Positions 38,488-54,258 of a stretch of DNA of 64,000 nt are shown here, one piece after another. Position 1 is the first letter of the stretch, and every line of letters starts with the position of its first letter. The DNA is taken from contig NZ_MVIJ01000008.1 in the NCBI RefSeq assembly GCF_002086735.1, positions 62,001 to 126,000 on the forward strand, read 5' to 3'. The position numbers and the translations under genes were made by a program. Source of the DNA: Mycobacterium scrofulaceum. GTDB taxonomy: Bacteria; Actinomycetota; Actinomycetes; Mycobacteriales; Mycobacteriaceae. A model generated the notes under the pieces. The model searched no databases. It was not told where the DNA came from and saw only the letters and a program-made list of their open reading frames with translations.

Positions 38488-39396
38488 ATGCTCACCCTCT
38501 GCCTGGACATCGGCGGCACCAAGATCGCCGCCGGCCTCGCCGATCCCGACGGCACGCTGGTGCACACCGTCGTCCGGCCCACGCCCGGCGGCGGCCCGGC
38601 CGAAGAGGTCTGGGCCGCCGTCGAGGCGGCGATCGCCGACGCGCTGGGCGCGGCCGGCGGGGCGGTGGATGCCGTGGGCATCGGCTCGGCCGGCCCCATC
38701 GACCTGCCGGGCGGCACGGTCAGCCCCGTCAACATCAAGGGCTGGCGGGGCTTCCCGCTGCGCGACCGGGTGGCGGCCGCCGTGCCCGGCGTGCCCGTCC
38801 GGCTCGGCGGTGACGGCCTGTGCATGGCGCTGGGCGAACACTGGCGCGGTGCGGGCCGCCGGGGGGACTTCCTGCTGGGCATGGTGGTGTCCACCGGGGT
38901 GGGCGGCGGACTGGTGCTCGGCGGGGTCCCGTACACCGGCCGCACCGGCAACGCCGGGCACGTCGGCCACGTGGTGGTGGAGGACGGCGGCCCGCCCTGC
39001 GCCTGCGGCGGGCGCGGGTGCGTCGAGGCCATCGCGTCGGGCCCGTCGATGGTGCGCTGGGCGCGGGCCAACGGCTGGTCCGCGCCGCCCGGCGCCGGTG
39101 CCCGCGGCCTCGCCGCCGCCGCGGCGGCCGGGGATCCGGTGGCGGAGCGGGCATTCGCCCGGGGGGCCACCGCGCTCGCGGCGATGATCGCCTCGGTCGG
39201 CGCGGTCTGCGACCTGGACCTCGTCGTCATCGGGGGAGGCGTCGCCAACTCCGGTCGGCTGCTCTTCGACCCCCTGCGGGCGAAGCTGGCCGAATACGCC
39301 CGGCTGGACTTCCTGGCGGGCCTGCGGGTGGTGCCCGCCGAGCTCGGCGGCGAGGCCGGACTGGTCGGCGCGGCCAGGCTGGCGTCCCTGCGCTGA
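38488..39396 (+). CDS. ROK-family sugar kinase
   Basis: 302 residues. ATP-binding LDIGGTKIA at residues 6-14, the central ENDxxAxALGE-like GDGLCMALGEHW, and the ROK zinc motif CACGGRGCVEA are present. ROK kinases phosphorylate glucose, mannose, N-acetylmannosamine or related sugars. The position after GH38 suggests mannose or another hexose as substrate. The start is an ATG five bases after the previous stop. Equivalent to Rv0650. The next gene, rplJ, has its own promoter and leader. Confidence 0.88.
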   Translation: MLTLCLDIGGTKIAAGLADPDGTLVHTVVRPTPGGGPAEEVWAAVEAAIADALGAAGGAVDAVGIGSAGPIDLPGGTVSPVNIKGWRGFPLRDRVAAAVPGVPVRLGGDGLCMALGEHWRGAGRRGDFLLGMVVSTGVGGGLVLGGVPYTGRTGNAGHVGHVVVEDGGPPCACGGRGCVEAIASGPSMVRWARANGWSAPPGAGARGLAAAAAAGDPVAERAFARGATALAAMIASVGAVCDLDLVVIGGGVANSGRLLFDPLRAKLAEYARLDFLAGLRVVPAELGGEAGLVGAARLASLR

Positions 39397-39424
39397 CCGT
39401 CACCGCCCGCGCGGGGCCGCCGTT

Positions 39425-39454
39425 TTGGCCGCGGGGGGTGACCCGGGCTATCCT
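39425..39454 (+). promoter_or_regulatory. Candidate promoter for rplJ-rplL
   Basis: TTGGCC (39425-39430), 18 bases, then TATCCT (39449-39454) is a plausible sigma-A promoter. It is about 218 bases upstream of rplJ, leaving room for the L10 leader. Confidence 0.5.
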
Positions 39455-39469
39455 GGTTGCCGATCCACC

Positions 39470-39640
39470 GAAGACCGTCGGTCACCGAGTTATCGGTTGA
39501 AGGTCCGGGAGCATCCCGGCGGCCCACGCAGGAGGACGAGGCAGTAACGCCGGCTCGCGCCGGCGCCTTGCACGCCCCGGCCGCATCCTGCGCCGGGGCG
39601 TACTTCGTTTTCAGGCGTTCCTTTGGTGGTCCCAGACGAC
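39470..39640 (+). ncRNA. Ribosomal protein L10 leader
   Basis: Untranslated leader upstream of rplJ. It contains two strong hairpins: a 7-bp stem at 39548-39565 (CGCCGGC with loop TCGC) and an 8-bp stem CGCCCCGG/CCGGGGCG at 39573-39600. By analogy with the L10 leader family, the L10-L12 complex binds its own leader and limits synthesis. Ends are approximate. Confidence 0.65.
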
Positions 39641-39671
39641 ACGTCGCAAGGCTTCACATCAGGAGGTACGC

Positions 39672-40289
39672 ATGGCCAGGGCTGACAAAGCCACCGCCGT
39701 CGCCGACATCGCCGAGCAGTTCAGGGAAGCGACCGCGACCCTGATCACCGAATACCGCGGCCTGACCGTGGCCAACCTGGCCGACCTGCGCCGGTCGCTG
39801 AGCGGATCGGCCACCTACTCGGTGGCCAAGAACACGCTGATCAAGCGGGCGGCGTCGGAGGCCGGCGTCGAGGGTCTCGACGAGCTGTTCGCCGGGCCCA
39901 CCGCCATCGCATTCGTCACCGGCGAGCCGGTCGACGCCGCCAAGGCCATCAAGACCTTCGCCAAGGACAACAAGGCGCTGGTCATCAAGGGCGGCTACAT
40001 GGACGGCCGGGCGCTGAGCGTCGCCGAGGTCGAGCGCATCGCCGACCTCGAGTCGCGCGAGGTGCTGCTGGCCAAGCTGGCCGGCGCGATGAAGGGCAAC
40101 CTGGCCAAGGCGGCCGGCCTGTTCAACGCCCCGGCGTCGCAGATGGCCCGCCTGTTGGCCGCCCTGCAGGAGAAGAAGCCCGCCGAGCCGGAGCCCGCCG
40201 CTCCGGTCGCAGAAGCACCGGCGGCGCCCGCCGAAGAAACCCCCGAGGCACCGGCCGAAACGGCCGAGGCACCGGCCGAAGCCGAATAA
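39672..40289 (+). CDS. rplJ: 50S ribosomal protein L10 with extended acidic tail
   Basis: 205 residues. The N-terminal domain ([29 protein letters not shown]) binds 23S rRNA and the long helix carries L7/L12 dimers ([12 protein letters not shown]). After residue 172 the protein ends in a Pro/Ala/Glu-rich tail with repeated APAE units, longer than the about 178-residue M. tuberculosis protein. AGGAGG precedes the ATG. Cotranscribed with rplL 45 bases downstream. Confidence 0.96.
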   Translation: MARADKATAVADIAEQFREATATLITEYRGLTVANLADLRRSLSGSATYSVAKNTLIKRAASEAGVEGLDELFAGPTAIAFVTGEPVDAAKAIKTFAKDNKALVIKGGYMDGRALSVAEVERIADLESREVLLAKLAGAMKGNLAKAAGLFNAPASQMARLLAALQEKKPAEPEPAAPVAEAPAAPAEETPEAPAETAEAPAEAE

Positions 40290-40334
40290 ACCAACCCCCG
40301 CAAACCTGGGAAAACAAGGAAGGACCCACCCACC

Positions 40335-40727
40335 ATGGCGAAAATGTCTACCGACGACCTGCTCGACGCCTTCAAGGAAATGACCCTGTTGGAGCTCTCC
40401 GACTTCGTCAAGAAGTTCGAGGAGACCTTCGAGGTCACCGCGGCCGCCCCGGTCGCCGTCGCCGCGGCCGGCCCGGCCGCCGGTGGCGCCCCCGCCGAGG
40501 CCGCCGAGGAGCAGTCCGAGTTCGACGTCATCCTCGAGGCCGCCGGCGACAAGAAGATCGGCGTCATCAAGGTGGTCCGCGAGATCGTCTCCGGCCTGGG
40601 CCTCAAGGAGGCCAAGGACCTGGTCGACGGCGCGCCCAAGCCGCTGCTGGAGAAGGTCGCCAAGGAGGCCGCCGACGAGGCCAAGGCCAAGCTCGAGGCC
40701 GCCGGCGCCACCGTCACCGTCAAGTAG
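40335..40727 (+). CDS. rplL: 50S ribosomal protein L7/L12
   Basis: 130 residues, normal length. The N-terminal dimer domain, an Ala-rich hinge ([16 protein letters not shown]) and the C-terminal GTPase-activating domain ([20 protein letters not shown]) are all present. It binds the L10 helix and recruits elongation factors. An AAGGAAGGA site precedes the ATG. A terminator follows. Confidence 0.97.
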   Translation: MAKMSTDDLLDAFKEMTLLELSDFVKKFEETFEVTAAAPVAVAAAGPAAGGAPAEAAEEQSEFDVILEAAGDKKIGVIKVVREIVSGLGLKEAKDLVDGAPKPLLEKVAKEAADEAKAKLEAAGATVTVK

Positions 40728-40737
40728 CTCCATCGCA

Positions 40738-40780
40738 CGAAAGCCCCCGGGACCGCGCTGGCGGCACCCGGGGGCTTTCG
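40738..40780. terminator. Strong hairpin terminator between rplL and the TetR gene
   Basis: A perfect 14-bp stem (40738-40751 CGAAAGCCCCCGGG with 40767-40780) and a 15-base loop. It lies between convergent rplL and the TetR gene and can end transcription in both directions; there is only a weak U-run. Confidence 0.85.
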
Positions 40781-40785
40781 CGTGC

Positions 40786-41487
40786 TCAGTCGGTCCGCGT
40801 CGCCGCCCGCAGCGATTGCGCCACCCGCTCGGGTGAATCGCCGAGCGCCACAAGCAGATTCGAGTTCATCGACGCCAGCAGCGGCAGCACCGCGGCCCCG
40901 TCGTGGCCGTAATAGCCGGCCAACTCCAGCATCACGAACCCGTGCACCAGCGCCCAGAACTGCGCCGCGGTGGCCACCACGGTCGCGTCGTCGCCCGGCG
41001 ATCCCGCGCTGATCCGGCCGGCGAGCATGCACCGATGCACGCCGCGCACCACGTGCGCGAAGCTCGGGTAGTGCCGCTCGATGTCGGCGACCGACAACGT
41101 CAGGACGTTGTCCGCCGGCGCGTTGATGCCGTGCGCGCTGGTGCTGCCGAACATCAGCCGGTACATGTGCCGATGCTTGATGGCGTAGCGCCGGTAGGCC
41201 GCGCCGGTCGCGAACAGGTCCGCGACCGGGTCGGACGTCTGCGGCAGCGTCAGCGCGGCGTCGAACTGGCGCAGCCCCTCGGCGGCGACCTCGGCGATCA
41301 GGCCGCGCATCCCGCCGAAATGGGTGTACAGCGCCATCGTCGACGTCCCCGCCGCGCCGGCGACCTTGCGGGTCTGCAGCGCGTCCGGCCCGTGCTCGTG
41401 CAGCAGGCTGACCGCGGCGGACAGCAGCCCCTCCCGGATATCGCGCTGCCCGCCCTGCGTCGCGCCCGAGCTCGTCTCTGCGGTCAT
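40786..41487 (-). CDS. TetR-family regulator (Rv0653c-like)
   Basis: 233 residues. The N-terminal helix-turn-helix (IREGLLSAAVSLLHEHGP, VAGAAGTSTMALYTHFGG) is typical; the C-terminal TetR_C-type ligand domain is all helical. ATG at 41487 chosen because GGGAAG is correctly spaced; an ATG three codons upstream is too close to that site. It is divergent from the carotenoid oxygenase gene; a 30-base palindrome sits between them and is a likely operator, so it probably represses itself and that gene. Confidence 0.88.
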   Translation of the reverse strand: MTAETSSGATQGGQRDIREGLLSAAVSLLHEHGPDALQTRKVAGAAGTSTMALYTHFGGMRGLIAEVAAEGLRQFDAALTLPQTSDPVADLFATGAAYRRYAIKHRHMYRLMFGSTSAHGINAPADNVLTLSVADIERHYPSFAHVVRGVHRCMLAGRISAGSPGDDATVVATAAQFWALVHGFVMLELAGYYGHDGAAVLPLLASMNSNLLVALGDSPERVAQSLRAATRTD

Positions 41488-41519
41488 CGTTGCCATCTTC
41501 CCATCCGCGGCGTACGGTG

Positions 41520-41549
41520 CCTATAACAACGTCATATCAATGTTATAGG
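41520..41549. promoter_or_regulatory. Palindromic operator candidate for the TetR regulator
   Basis: CCTATAACA (41520-41528) and TGTTATAGG (41541-41549) are perfect 9-bp inverted arms around a 12-base spacer. The site lies 10 bases upstream of the oxygenase ATG and 32 bases from the TetR start, and its AT-rich arms stand out in this GC-rich genome. Confidence 0.75.
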
Positions 41550-41558
41550 AGCTCAGAC

Positions 41559-43040
41559 ATGACGTCCGCGCAAATCGCCGAAGCCCGCAATCCCTACCTC
41601 GACGGCGTGCTGGCGCCGGTGCGCGCGGAGGTGACCGCGACCGACCTGCCGGTCACCGGGCACATCCCGGAGCACCTCGACGGGCGCTATCTGCGCAACG
41701 GGCCGAACCCGGCCGAGGAGGTCGACCCGGCCACCTACCACTGGTTCAGCGGCGACGGGATGGTGCACGGCGTCGCGCTGCGCGACGGTAAGGCGCGCTG
41801 GTACCGGAACCGCTGGGTGCGCAGCCTTTCGGTGTGCGCCGGCCTGGGCGAGCCGACGCCGGCCCGGCTCGAGCCGCGGGCGGGCATGCTCTCGCTGGGC
41901 GCCAACACCAACGTCTTGGCCCACGCCGGGCGCACCCTGGCGCTGGTCGAGGGCGGCGTCGCCAACTACGAGCTCACCGACGAGCTGGACACCGTCGGGA
42001 CGTGCGACTTCGACGGCACCCTGAGCGGCGGCTACACCGCCCATCCGCACCGCGATCCGCGCACCGGCGAATTGCACGCCGTCTCCTACTCGTTCGCCCG
42101 CGGGCGGACCGTGCAGTACTCGGTGATCGACACCCAGGGGCGGGCCCGCCGCACGGTCGACATCGAGGTGTCGGGGTCGCCGATGATGCACGACTTCTCG
42201 CTGACCGACAAATACGTGGTGATCTACGACCTGCCGGTGACCTTCGACCCGGCGCAGGTGCTGCCGGTGACCGCGCCCCGCTGGCTCGGGCTGCCGGCCC
42301 GGCTGGCGCTGCAGGCGCTGATCGGGCGCGTGCGGGTACCCGGCCCGGTCAACGCGATGATGAACCGCAACCCGAAGCACTCCGACCGGATGCCCTACGC
42401 GTGGAACCCGAAATACCCGGCGCGCATCGGGGTGATGCCCCGCGAGGGCGGCAACTCCGACGTCCGCTGGTTCGACATCGAACCCTGCTACGTCTACCAC
42501 CCACTCAACGCCTATTCCGAGCTGCGCGACGGCGCCGAGGTCCTGGTCCTCGACGTGGTGCGCTACGCGCGGATGTTCGACCGCGACCGGCGCGGGCCCG
42601 GCGAGACCCCCCCCACGCTGGACCGCTGGACCATCAACCTCACGACCGGTGCGGTCACCACCGAATGCCGCGACGACCAGCCGCAGGAATTCCCCCGGAT
42701 CAACGAGGACGTGCTCGGCGGGCGCCACCGGTTCGGCTACACCGTGGGTGCGTACTTCTCCGGCGGCGCCTCCGCCCTCTACAAGCACGACTACGCCACC
42801 GGCGCCCGCGCGGTCGCGCCGCTGGATCCCGACCTTTTGCTGGGCGAGATGTCCTTCGTGCCCAACCCCGGCGCCGCCGCGGAAGACGAGGGCGTCTTGA
42901 TGGGCTACGGCTACCACCGCGGCCGCGACGAGGGCCAGCTGGTGTTGCTGGACGCGGGGACGCTGGAGTCGATGGCCACCGTGCACCTGCCGCAGCGGGT
43001 GCCGATGGGCTTCCACGGCAACTGGGCGCCGACTGGCTAA
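41559..43040 (+). CDS. Carotenoid/apocarotenoid cleavage oxygenase
   Basis: 493 residues. The RPE65/CCO seven-bladed propeller is recognised from LDGRYLRNGPNP, WFSGDGMVHGVAL, THPHRDPRTGELHA-like TAHPHRDP, SPMMHDFSLTDKYVV and the final VPMGFHGNW. The four His iron ligands map to the AHPH, MHDF, VYHPLNAY and GFHGNW segments. It cleaves double bonds of carotenoids or apocarotenoids with oxygen. ATG at 41559 with AGGAGC upstream; the frame is open to 41490. Matches Rv0654. Likely controlled by the divergent TetR. Confidence 0.92.
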   Translation: MTSAQIAEARNPYLDGVLAPVRAEVTATDLPVTGHIPEHLDGRYLRNGPNPAEEVDPATYHWFSGDGMVHGVALRDGKARWYRNRWVRSLSVCAGLGEPTPARLEPRAGMLSLGANTNVLAHAGRTLALVEGGVANYELTDELDTVGTCDFDGTLSGGYTAHPHRDPRTGELHAVSYSFARGRTVQYSVIDTQGRARRTVDIEVSGSPMMHDFSLTDKYVVIYDLPVTFDPAQVLPVTAPRWLGLPARLALQALIGRVRVPGPVNAMMNRNPKHSDRMPYAWNPKYPARIGVMPREGGNSDVRWFDIEPCYVYHPLNAYSELRDGAEVLVLDVVRYARMFDRDRRGPGETPPTLDRWTINLTTGAVTTECRDDQPQEFPRINEDVLGGRHRFGYTVGAYFSGGASALYKHDYATGARAVAPLDPDLLLGEMSFVPNPGAAAEDEGVLMGYGYHRGRDEGQLVLLDAGTLESMATVHLPQRVPMGFHGNWAPTG

Positions 43041-43209
43041 CGCGCGTCGAATAGCTTGCCCGCCACCGGCCGTGGCGAGATCTCAGCTCAGCCAATATTT
43101 GTCGGCTGTGCCGCGCAACCCTGATGCCGCGTAGCAAGCGTGCGCTACAGTGACTCATGCCACATAAAAGGGCAGGTGGCGGGCATAAGCGTCGACGGAA
43201 GGATCTCCC
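43041..43209 (+). promoter_or_regulatory. Spacer upstream of mkl
   Basis: 169 bases without a gene between the oxygenase stop and mkl. It should contain the mkl promoter; TACAGT at 43145-43150 is a possible -10 element, with no clear -35. Confidence 0.3.
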
Positions 43210-44220
43210 ATGGGTGTCGCGATTGAGGTGAACGGCCTCACGAAGTCCTTCGGGTCGTCGAGGATTTGGGAAGACGTGACCCTGGAGATCCCCGCGGGCG
43301 AGGTCAGCGTCCTGCTGGGGCCCTCGGGTACCGGCAAATCGGTGTTCCTGAAGTCCCTGATCGGTCTGCTGCGGCCGGAGCGCGGCTCGGTCGTCATCGA
43401 CGGCACCGACATCCTGCAGTGCTCGGCCAAGGAGCTCTACGAGATCCGCACGCTGTTCGGCGTGATGTTCCAGGACGGCGCGCTGTTCGGTTCGATGAAC
43501 CTGTTCGACAACGCGGCCTTCCCGCTGCGCGAACACACCAAGAAGAAGGAAGGCGAGATCCGTGACATCGTCATGGAGAAGCTGACCATGGTGGGTCTCG
43601 GTGGCGACGAGAAGAAGTTCCCCGGCGAGATCTCCGGCGGTATGCGCAAGCGCGCCAGCCTGGCCCGCGCCCTGGTGATGGACCCACAGATCATCCTCTG
43701 CGACGAGCCCGACTCGGGTCTGGACCCGGTTCGTACCGCCTACCTGAGCCAGCTGATCCTCGACATCAACGCCCAGATCGACGCCACCGTGCTGATCGTG
43801 ACGCACAACATCAACATCGCCCGCACCGTGCCGGACAACATGGGCATGCTCTTCCGGCGCAAGCTGGTCATGTTCGGGCCGCGGGAGGTGCTGCTGACCA
43901 GCGACGAGCCGGTCGTGCGGCAGTTCCTCAACGGCCGCCGGATCGGGCCGATCGGCATGTCCGAGGAGAAGGACGAGTCGACCATGGCCGAGGAGCAGGC
44001 CGCCCTCGAGGCCGGGCAGCACGCCGGCGGCGTCGAGGAGATCGAGGGGGTGCCCCCGCAGATCGTCGCGTCGCCGGGGATGCCCGAGCGCAAGGCGGTC
44101 GCCCGCCGCCAGGCGCGGGTGCGCGAGATCCTGCACACCCTGCCGCAGAAGGCGCAGGCGGCGATCATCGACGACATGGAGGGCACGCACAAGTACCGGG
44201 CGCACGAGGTCGGCGACTAG
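43210..44220 (+). CDS. mkl: Mce transporter ATPase Mkl/MceG
   Basis: 336 residues. Walker A GPSGTGKS at 37-44, the ABC signature ISGGMRKRASLARAL, and Walker B ILCDEPDSGLDP are present. A C-terminal extension of about 85 residues after the ATPase domain is characteristic of MceG. It energises lipid import by the Mce complexes, including cholesterol uptake by Mce4. No mce genes are in the window; MceG serves all of them in trans. ATG with GGAAGGA upstream. Confidence 0.93.
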   Translation: MGVAIEVNGLTKSFGSSRIWEDVTLEIPAGEVSVLLGPSGTGKSVFLKSLIGLLRPERGSVVIDGTDILQCSAKELYEIRTLFGVMFQDGALFGSMNLFDNAAFPLREHTKKKEGEIRDIVMEKLTMVGLGGDEKKFPGEISGGMRKRASLARALVMDPQIILCDEPDSGLDPVRTAYLSQLILDINAQIDATVLIVTHNINIARTVPDNMGMLFRRKLVMFGPREVLLTSDEPVVRQFLNGRRIGPIGMSEEKDESTMAEEQAALEAGQHAGGVEEIEGVPPQIVASPGMPERKAVARRQARVREILHTLPQKAQAAIIDDMEGTHKYRAHEVGD

Positions 44221-48145
<3,925 letters not shown>

Positions 48146-48162
48146 TCACTTTTAGTTACTAA

Positions 48163-52137
<3,975 letters not shown>

Positions 52138-52157
52138 TCCGAGCGCCAGTTCGACGA

Positions 52158-52192
52158 GAAAAGAGCCCCCGCCCAGTGCGGGGGCTCTTTTC
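52158..52192 (+). terminator. Intrinsic terminator of rpoBC
   Basis: A 15-bp stem (GAAAAGAGCCCCCGC at 52158-52172 with 52178-52192), a 5-base loop and a T-rich right arm end. It is the clear end of the rpoB-rpoC operon. Confidence 0.9.
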
Positions 52193-52199
52193 TTCATCG

Positions 52200-52257
52200 C
52201 GAGCAGACAGAAAATCGCATGAATGCGGCTGCGCCAGTGCGATTTTGTGTCTGCTCG
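52200..52257. repeat. Intergenic palindrome B after rpoC
   Basis: 20-base arms (52200-52219 and 52238-52257) with one mismatch around an 18-base loop. The left arm GAGCAGACAGAAAATCGCA nearly matches the complementary right arm of palindrome A near rplA. It lies just after the rpoBC terminator and outside any intact gene. Confidence 0.8.
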
Positions 52258-52339
52258 TCAGCAGAAGCCGCCAACGCCGATGGGTTCGGCCAGCGGCCAG
52301 GGTCGACCTTTCGACTGTCCAAGACCTCAGGAGGATTGC

Positions 52340-52582
52340 GTGGCTGATCAGGCGAAGCTGGCCGCCGGCGGCAAGGACGTCCGGCTCGGCGGCGGCGCGA
52401 GCACCGTGCGCCAATTTCTCGACGCGGGCCTCGTCGACGCTCTTCACGTTGCGGTCGCGGAGGTCGAGATCGGTGCCGGATCGCGCCTCTGGGAGTCGCC
52501 CGAAGAGCTCGAGGACCGGTTCCACCACGAGGTCGTACCCAGCGCCGGTGGGGTCATCCACCACTTGTTCTGGCGGCGATGA
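52340..52582 (+). pseudogene. Remnant of a RibD C-terminal/dihydrofolate reductase-like gene
   Basis: About 80 residues match the end of a RibD-C type reductase: [21 protein letters not shown], then [20 protein letters not shown] and a final beta region. Normal members have about 180-200 residues with the NADPH- and substrate-binding N-terminal half, which is absent; the preceding bases are the rpoC terminator and palindrome B. The frame runs on upstream to 52223 but without related sequence. No ribosome site suits a short protein well. Best read as a 5'-deleted gene; expression of a short product cannot be excluded. Confidence 0.7.
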
Positions 52583-52610
52583 CGGCCGCACCCCAACTAC
52601 ACTGACCACC

Positions 52611-53366
52611 GTGCTCATCGGTTCACACGTCGACAACGACGATCCGCTGGCCGCCGCCGAGGCGGACGGCGCCGACGTGGTGCAGTTCTTCCTCGGCAAC
52701 CCGCAGAGCTGGAAGAAGCCGAAGCCGCGCGAGGACGCCGAGGCGCTCAAGGCGTCGGCGGTGCCCCTCTACGTCCACGCGCCGTACCTCATCAACGTCG
52801 CGTCGGCGAACAACCGCATCCGCATCCCGTCGCGCAAGATCCTGCAGGACACCTGCGACGCGGCGGCGCAGATCAACGCGACGGCGGTGATCGTGCACGG
52901 CGGCCACGCCGACGACAACGACATGGAGGCCGGCTTCGAGCGCTGGGTCAAGGCGCTGGACTACCTCAACACCGACGTTCCGGTGTATCTGGAGAACACC
53001 GCGGGCGGCGACCACGCGATGGCCCGCCATTTCGACACCATCGGCCGGCTGTGGGATCGCATCGGCGACAAGGGCATTGGCTTCTGCCTGGACACCTGCC
53101 ACGCGTGGGCGGCGGGCGAGGAGCTGGTCGACGCGGTCGACCGGATCAGGGCGCTGACGGGCCGCATCGACCTGGTGCACTGCAACGACTCGCGGGACGC
53201 GGCGGGCTCGGGCGCCGACCGGCACGCCAACTTCGGCACCGGCCGGATCGATCCGGAGCTGCTGGCCGCCGTCGTCAAGGCCGCCGATGCACCGGTCATC
53301 TGTGAAACCGCCGACGAGGGCCGCAAGGACGACATCGCGTTCCTGCGGGAGAAAACCAACGGCTGA
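52611..53366 (+). CDS. nfo: Endonuclease IV (AP endonuclease)
   Basis: 251 residues, equal to the M. tuberculosis End protein. TIM-barrel zinc enzyme that cuts abasic sites. Motifs [43 protein letters not shown] and LVHCNDS hold the metal ligands, all present. GTG start at 52611, with CCGCACCCC not giving a strong ribosome site. It is known as end in M. tuberculosis annotation. The next gene lpqP begins 10 bases after its stop. Confidence 0.95.
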   Translation: MLIGSHVDNDDPLAAAEADGADVVQFFLGNPQSWKKPKPREDAEALKASAVPLYVHAPYLINVASANNRIRIPSRKILQDTCDAAAQINATAVIVHGGHADDNDMEAGFERWVKALDYLNTDVPVYLENTAGGDHAMARHFDTIGRLWDRIGDKGIGFCLDTCHAWAAGEELVDAVDRIRALTGRIDLVHCNDSRDAAGSGADRHANFGTGRIDPELLAAVVKAADAPVICETADEGRKDDIAFLREKTNG

Positions 53367-53376
53367 GCTGCGGCCC

Positions 53377-54207
53377 GTGCTCGGTCGGCTCGCAACCCTT
53401 CTCGGGGTGGTCCTTTTGATCGCGGGCTGTTCGCCGCCGCCGCCGTCGGGCTTCGTCAGGGGCCCCAGCCTGCACCACCTCAGCGTGGGCGGACACGACC
53501 GCAGCTACCGGCTCTACGAGCCCGCGGGGGCGGCCGCTTCGGCCCCGCTTGTGGTCGTGCTGCACGGCTATTCCGGGAGCGCGAGGCAAGTCGAAAGGGA
53601 TTACGGCTGGGACCGATTGGCCGACTCGGGCGGTTTCGTCGTCGCCTACCCCGACGGCCTGGACCGGGCGTGGAACGTCGACGGCGAAACCTGCTGCGGC
53701 CGCCCGGGGCGCGAGGGCGTCGACGACGTCGCCTTCATCGTCGCGGCCGTCGCCGACATCGCCAGGAACGTGGGCACCGATCCCGCCCGGGTCTTCGTCA
53801 CCGGCATGAGCAACGGCGCCATCATGTCCTACACGCTGGCATGCAACACCGACATCTTCGCCGCGATCGGTCCGGTCGCCGGCACGCAGCTGAACCGATG
53901 TCGCAACCCGCGCCCGCTGTCGATCATGCACATCCACGGCACGGCGGACCGGCTGGTGCCCTACGGCGGCGGGCAGGGGTTCAGTGTGATCAACGGTCCG
54001 TCGGTGCCGGACGTGAACGCGTTCTGGCGCAACATCGATCACTGCGCGGCCCCGGCCACCACGACGAACGGCCCGGTCACCACGTCGACGGCCGGATGTG
54101 CCGGCAACCGCGCCGTCACGCTCGTCACCATCGAGGGGGGTGGCCACGAGTGGCCCCCATTCGCCGCCCGCACCCTGTGGGAGTTCTTCGGCGCGCATCC
54201 GCGCTAG
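53377..54207 (+). CDS. lpqP: Lipoprotein esterase LpqP (polyhydroxybutyrate-depolymerase type)
   Basis: 276 residues from the GTG that gives a lipobox (VVLLIAGC, Cys18). The alpha/beta-hydrolase has the oxyanion motif VVLHGYSG, nucleophile GMSNGA and a C-terminal GGGHEWP with the catalytic His. It resembles the LpqC/polyhydroxybutyrate depolymerase family, so an esterase acting on aromatic or polymeric esters is likely. The frame is open upstream into nfo, but residues before the signal peptide are unrelated. No clear ribosome site; likely coupled to nfo. Confidence 0.82.
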   Translation: MLGRLATLLGVVLLIAGCSPPPPSGFVRGPSLHHLSVGGHDRSYRLYEPAGAAASAPLVVVLHGYSGSARQVERDYGWDRLADSGGFVVAYPDGLDRAWNVDGETCCGRPGREGVDDVAFIVAAVADIARNVGTDPARVFVTGMSNGAIMSYTLACNTDIFAAIGPVAGTQLNRCRNPRPLSIMHIHGTADRLVPYGGGQGFSVINGPSVPDVNAFWRNIDHCAAPATTTNGPVTTSTAGCAGNRAVTLVTIEGGGHEWPPFAARTLWEFFGAHPR

Positions 54208-54258
54208 CGGCCTATTACACCTCTTGTGCGACTGTCGGAAAACTGTAACATGAGGGGC

